Shown one piece after another: positions 60,134 through 64,000 of a DNA stretch of 64,000 nucleotides. How positions within the stretch are numbered: position 1 is the first letter of the stretch; each line of letters begins with the position of its first letter. This DNA comes from UBA830 sp002295635 (GTDB lineage: Bacteria > Pseudomonadota > Alphaproteobacteria > MPNO01 > UBA830): NCBI GenBank assembly GCA_002295635.1, contig DBHK01000015.1:124001-188000 (forward strand), read 5' to 3'. Position numbers and translations under genes: made by a program. The notes beneath the pieces were generated by a model. The model did not search any database. It was not told the DNA's origin and saw only the letters and a list, made by a program, of their open reading frames with translations.

Positions 60134-62512
60134 ATGGCGAAACCCTTGCGTCTAGTCAGTAATCCGGAGCCAGCCTCGGAAAAGGGGACCAAATTAGAGG
60201 TTCTCGGTGCCCTCGAGAGAAAAGTGCTATGGCTGTCAAGTTGGATAATTCACAATGCAAATCATATCCGAGAAGCGCGTGATGGCCTGAAAGTTGGAGG
60301 GCATCAAGCCTCGAGCGCGTCTATGGTGACGATGATGACGGCGCTTTATTTCGACGTTCTTCGCCCGCAGGACAGGGTCGCGGTTAAACCTCATGCATCG
60401 CCAGTTTTTCACGCTATCCAGTATTTGCTCGGTAACCAGTCCTTAGAGAAGATACAGGGATTTCGTGCATTTGGGGGTGTACAATCATACCCGTCGCGAA
60501 CAAAGGATACCGATGATGTCGATATCTCGACTGGTTCTGTCGGGCTTGGTGCTGCGCACACGGTATTCTCGTCTCTAGTGCAAGATTACGTTCGATTAAA
60601 AAATCTATCACCTAAAAATATAGAAGAAGGGCGCATGGTTGCGCTCGTCGGTGATGCAGAACTTGATGAGGGCAACATATACGAGGCGTTGCTGGAGGGA
60701 TGGAAAAAAGACATTCATAATGTTTGGTGGATGATTGATTACAATCGGCAGAGTTTGGACTCTGTAATTTCTGACCGCTTGTTCGGCCGTATCGACCATT
60801 TGTTCGAAAATATGGGCTGGCGTGTGGTGATGATGAAGTATGGGAAAATGCTGGAGCAGGCGTTTGCCCAACCCGGTGGGGATGCTCTGAGAGAATGGAT
60901 CGATACTTGCCCTAACTCTCTATATTCCGCTCTGACATTCAAGGGCGGTAAGTCCTGGCGCGAATACTTAAAACGCGATCTGGCGGGCGTTGGTGGTATC
61001 AAAGCGGTTCTCGATAGCCATGATGACGACATGCTTCACCGGCTTATGACGAACCTAGCGGGAAACGATCTAGAATTCTGCCTTGAGGCATTTAACGGAG
61101 TAACAGACGATGCCCCAACGTGTTTCATCGGCTACACCGTGAAAGGATTCGGATTACCTTTCGCAGGCCATAAAGATAACCATGCCGGGCTCATGAATTC
61201 CGAACAAATCAACGAACTTCGGGAGAAAATGAATATCCCAAAGGGGCATGAATGGGAACATTTTTCAGGTTTAGATCAGAGTCGAGAAGAACTTGAGCAG
61301 TTTTTGGCTGATGTACCTTTCGCGCAGCAATATCCGCGTAGGTTCAAAACACCTCAAATCAAAGTGCCGACGCTTGATATCCAGCCCCGATCTAAAATGT
61401 CGACCCAAGAGGGATTTGGGCGAATCCTTAATGAAATTGGTAAAAGCAGCAGCGAATTTGCCGATCGCATAGTCTCGACATCTCCAGACGTTACGGTTTC
61501 GACTAATCTTGGGCCGTGGGTGAACCGCCGTGGAATTTTTAGTCTGTCAGAAACCTCGGATACGTTTGCCCAGGAGGAGGTTGTTTCTGCTCAGAAATGG
61601 CAGATGACCCCGGCGGGACAGCATATTGAGCTTGGCATTGCTGAGACAAATCTTTTTCTTCAGCTCTCCGCACTTGGGCTTTCAAGCAGTATGTTTGGTG
61701 CACGACTACTTCCTATCGGAACGGTATACGATCCTTTCATCCGCCGCGGACTGGATGCTATGCATTATGGCTGTTATCAGGACTCCCGATATATGGTGGT
61801 GGCGACACCTTCGGGTATTACTCTAGCGCCAGAGGGTGGTGCTCACCAGTCGTCCGAAACACCGCTAATCACTCTTGCTCAGCCCAATATGGCCGCTTTC
61901 GAACCGGCCTACGTAGACGAGCTAGCGGAGATTATGCGCTGGGGCTTCGAATTTATGCAGGCTGATAATGGCGGGTGTGTTGCGATTCGACTATCAACCC
62001 GCATACTTGAACAGCCCAGTCGAGAGATGACGGCGGCACTTCGTGCAGACGTTACGTCCGGCGCATATTGGCTCCGAGAACCCGCCAAGGAAAGCAGCCT
62101 GATTATTGCCTGTAGTGGAGCGGTAATGCCCGAAGCTGTCTCCGCGTATGAAGATATTGTCGAGGACATCCCGGGTATTGGGCTGCTCGCTATCACCTCG
62201 GCGGACCGTATCCATATTGACTGGATTGGAGCCCGCCGAGCGCGTATGTCGGGTCAAGTAGAGTCGATTGCGCATATTGAGAAAATGCTATCGCCGCTTG
62301 CGAAAGACGCCGCTCTCGTGACGATTTGTGACGCCCATTCCAGTATGCTTGGATGGATGGGGTCGGTCGCTGGGCATCGTATTTATCCTCTTGGTGTCGA
62401 TGAGTTTGGACAGTCAGGAGATCTACCCGACCTATATCATCACTATGGAATTGACAGTTGCGCGATACTCGACGCTGCGGCACGGGCCTGTGTTCGGCGC
62501 CTTGGGGGTTGA
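60134..62512 (+). CDS. Thiamine-diphosphate enzyme, AceE/transketolase-like E1
   Basis: ThDP-dependent enzyme of 792 residues. The ThDP motif is VGDAELDEGNIYEALLEGWK followed by WWMIDYNRQSLD. Other segments are GGHQASSASMVTMMTALYF and STGSVGLGAAHTVF in the first half, and EGGAHQSSETPLITLAQPNM plus the C-terminal YPLGVDEFGQSGDLPDLYHH. The architecture is that of single-chain pyruvate dehydrogenase E1 (AceE) or transketolase, but it is about 100 residues shorter than AceE. No E2 or E3 gene follows. A divergent Lrp gene suggests control by amino acids, as in branched-chain oxo-acid systems. GGAGG lies just before the ATG. Confidence 0.85.
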   Translation: MAKPLRLVSNPEPASEKGTKLEVLGALERKVLWLSSWIIHNANHIREARDGLKVGGHQASSASMVTMMTALYFDVLRPQDRVAVKPHASPVFHAIQYLLGNQSLEKIQGFRAFGGVQSYPSRTKDTDDVDISTGSVGLGAAHTVFSSLVQDYVRLKNLSPKNIEEGRMVALVGDAELDEGNIYEALLEGWKKDIHNVWWMIDYNRQSLDSVISDRLFGRIDHLFENMGWRVVMMKYGKMLEQAFAQPGGDALREWIDTCPNSLYSALTFKGGKSWREYLKRDLAGVGGIKAVLDSHDDDMLHRLMTNLAGNDLEFCLEAFNGVTDDAPTCFIGYTVKGFGLPFAGHKDNHAGLMNSEQINELREKMNIPKGHEWEHFSGLDQSREELEQFLADVPFAQQYPRRFKTPQIKVPTLDIQPRSKMSTQEGFGRILNEIGKSSSEFADRIVSTSPDVTVSTNLGPWVNRRGIFSLSETSDTFAQEEVVSAQKWQMTPAGQHIELGIAETNLFLQLSALGLSSSMFGARLLPIGTVYDPFIRRGLDAMHYGCYQDSRYMVVATPSGITLAPEGGAHQSSETPLITLAQPNMAAFEPAYVDELAEIMRWGFEFMQADNGGCVAIRLSTRILEQPSREMTAALRADVTSGAYWLREPAKESSLIIACSGAVMPEAVSAYEDIVEDIPGIGLLAITSADRIHIDWIGARRARMSGQVESIAHIEKMLSPLAKDAALVTICDAHSSMLGWMGSVAGHRIYPLGVDEFGQSGDLPDLYHHYGIDSCAILDAAARACVRRLGG

Positions 62513-62624
62513 TTTATCACCACCTGACCATTGCTCGAAGCCGCTGATTGATGTAGACCCCGGCCGATTGAGAGCTTCGGCTGACGGACGTGGGTGCCAC
62601 GATTATTAGTGTCGCCCCAAACCA

Positions 62625-62709
62625 GCGGGCGTGGTGGAATTGGTAGACACGCAGGTTTTAGGTACCTGTGGCGCAAGCCGTGGGGGTTCGAGTCCCTTCG
62701 CCCGCACCA
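62625..62709 (+). tRNA. tRNA-Leu (TAG anticodon)
   Basis: Class II tRNA of 85 bases with encoded CCA. The acceptor stem GCGGGCG pairs with CGCCCGC. The anticodon stem-loop CAGGT-TTTAGGT-ACCTG gives anticodon TAG. There is a long variable arm and a T-loop GTTCGAGTC. It lies between the AceE-like gene and tig. Confidence 0.97.
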
Positions 62710-62770
62710 GAACGTTGCGTGTTCTGGGTTGTTTTTTATGTCGCCCGAATGGTGATGAAAAGAGAGATTT

Positions 62771-64000
62771 ATGCAGGTTACAGAAACCATTAACGAAGGC
62801 CTGAAACGCGAATACGCGATCGTTATTCCTAAAGAGAATATCGACGGGCGCATGAACACACGCCTTACCGAGGTGGGTGGTACGGTAAACGTCCCCGGAT
62901 TTCGCCCCGGGAAAGTACCCTTAGCTATACTGAAAAAGCGTTTCGGTGATGCGGTGCGCGGAGAAATTTTAGAACAGACGGTCCAGGATTCAATTAAGGA
63001 CCTAATGCAGGATAAAGATCTTCGCCCAGCAACAGAGCCAAAGGTCGACCTCGTTACATTCGAAGACGGCTCAGACCTGGAGTACAAACTATCGATCGAG
63101 GTGATACCAGATATCGAACCTATCGACTTTAGCGTCATAGAACTCGAACGAATGGTCGCTGAAGTGCCTGACGAGGACGTTCAGAAATCAATTGAACGCC
63201 TGGCCGATCAGCAAAAGACCTATGCTTTGGAAGAGGGTCGTACCGCCGAAGATGGCGATCAACTGTTATTGAACTTCCTTGGCCGGATCGACGGAGAAGC
63301 ATTTGATGGTGGAACCGCCGAGGGTATGGAACTATTGCTCGGAAGTGGCCAGTTTATACCGGGGTTTGAGGAACAATTGGTCGGCGCTAAGGCCGGTGAA
63401 AAGAAGACAGTCAATGTCGAATTTCCGGCGGATTACGGATCGGAAACTCTAGCTGGAAAAGCGGCGGAGTTTGAGGTTGACGTGACCGAGGTCAGAGCCC
63501 CTGCCAAAATTCAGATTGATGAGGAATTTGCTAAATCGATGGGTGCGGAAGACTTGGATGGTCTTCAATCAATGGTGCGGGATCAGATTGGGTCAGAGTA
63601 TACGCAGGTCTCGCGTGGTCGGCTAAAACGAGAACTTCTCGATAAGCTCTCCAATACCGTGAATTTCGATGTGCCCCCCAGCATGTTGGAAAACGAATTC
63701 CAGACTATCTGGAAGCAACTTCAAGAGGCAAAGGAGCAGGATCGACTTGATGAGGACGACAAGGGTAAGTCGGATGAAGAACTTGAAGAGCGCTATCGGG
63801 AGATTGCCGCGAGACGGATTCGCCTCGGTCTTCTGTTGTCGGAGATCGGACGGGTTAACGACCTGACTGTAAATCAGGATGATCTGAATCGGGCAATGGC
63901 GGAACAAGCCCAACGTTTTCCGGGACAGGAAGCTCAGGTCATGAAGTTTTACACAGAAAATCCCCAGGCCATGCAGGATTTGCAGGCGCCAATTTTTGAG
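62771..64000 (+). CDS. tig: Trigger factor, 3' end beyond the window
   Basis: Ribosome-associated chaperone and prolyl isomerase; 410 codons are visible without a stop before the window ends. The start is MQVTETINEGLKREYAIVIP with the ribosome-docking signature PGFRPGKVPLAILKKRFGD (residues 40-58). The FKBP-like domain has EDGDQLLLNFLGRIDGEAFD and FIPGFEEQLVGAKAGEKKTV, followed by the helical C-terminal arms. AGAGAG precedes the ATG. In many alphaproteobacteria clpP and clpX follow tig, but they are not visible here. Confidence 0.97.
   Translation, partial: MQVTETINEGLKREYAIVIPKENIDGRMNTRLTEVGGTVNVPGFRPGKVPLAILKKRFGDAVRGEILEQTVQDSIKDLMQDKDLRPATEPKVDLVTFEDGSDLEYKLSIEVIPDIEPIDFSVIELERMVAEVPDEDVQKSIERLADQQKTYALEEGRTAEDGDQLLLNFLGRIDGEAFDGGTAEGMELLLGSGQFIPGFEEQLVGAKAGEKKTVNVEFPADYGSETLAGKAAEFEVDVTEVRAPAKIQIDEEFAKSMGAEDLDGLQSMVRDQIGSEYTQVSRGRLKRELLDKLSNTVNFDVPPSMLENEFQTIWKQLQEAKEQDRLDEDDKGKSDEELEERYREIAARRIRLGLLLSEIGRVNDLTVNQDDLNRAMAEQAQRFPGQEAQVMKFYTENPQAMQDLQAPIFE

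Noticed and set aside
1..64000. CRISPR arrays, insertion sequences, rRNA genes
   Set aside because: No regularly spaced repeats, transposase-like proteins with terminal inverted repeats, or rRNA segments were seen on reading through the window.

Overview
The window (about half G+C, densely coded on both strands) looks like a chromosomal piece of an aerobic marine alphaproteobacterium. The evidence is a blue-type proteorhodopsin with a complete retinal pathway, a glnB-glnA pair with a good sigma-54 promoter, an Rrf2-suf operon, parE, a proteobacterial-type trigger factor gene, and many catabolic genes of the kind found in SAR116/Rhodospirillales-like bacteria. The exact lineage is an inference; no 16S gene is present.

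Region 1 (1-17.9 kb) is a catabolic block. A 5'-truncated hyuB, hyuA, a class III aminotransferase, an EthD-like protein and an AhpD/CMD-like protein run on +. They converge on a maleate isomerase-like gene, followed by an FAD monooxygenase (+), an orphan TRAP solute-binding protein (-) and a RutA-like flavin monooxygenase (-). Next come a DUF1185-type protein, an enamidase-like amidohydrolase, an IclR regulator and a benzoate/anthranilate-type ring-hydroxylating oxygenase with TWO alpha subunits, one beta subunit and one reductase. The reductase appears to start at ATT. Together they suggest opening and hydrolysis of a (possibly N-containing) ring compound.

Region 2 (18.1-25.5 kb) is the Fe-S assembly operon sufR(Rrf2)-sufB-sufC-sufD-sufS-sufU-sufT-sufA, ended by a terminator, then a PaaY-like gamma-carbonic-anhydrase protein and a stand-alone AsnC ligand-binding domain. 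Region 3 (25.5-33.2 kb) is housekeeping: rhlE, parE, glnA, glnB, an aminotransferase and tRNA-His. Region 4 (33.5-36.5 kb) has an NtaA-like monooxygenase, a 2-hydroxyacid dehydrogenase and an AlpA-like DNA-binding protein.

Region 5 (36.9-43.2 kb) is the light-harvesting operon: proteorhodopsin, crtE, crtI, crtB, crtY, blh. Downstream lie two tiny ORFs (one with a signal peptide) and a decayed membrane-protein gene with two in-frame TAG codons. Region 6 (44.2-49.5 kb, minus strand) is the most unusual part: a tightly coupled operon of an AbrB-type membrane protein, an APH-fold kinase, a divergent enolase paralogue, a D-2-hydroxyacid dehydrogenase and a FAH-family enzyme, which together resemble an undescribed phosphorylation/dehydration pathway.

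Region 7 (49.6-64 kb) holds a decayed SDR gene, an AT-rich secreted hydrolase, a PuuE-like deacetylase, a cupin thiol-dioxygenase-like gene, a parvulin, and the coenzyme F420 genes cofE-cofD-cofC. It continues with a nitrile-hydratase beta-like protein beside an isochorismatase-fold hydrolase, a crotonase, the NAD(P)HX repair enzyme, an Lrp regulator divergent from an AceE/transketolase-like enzyme, tRNA-Leu, and the 5' part of tig, which runs off the window.
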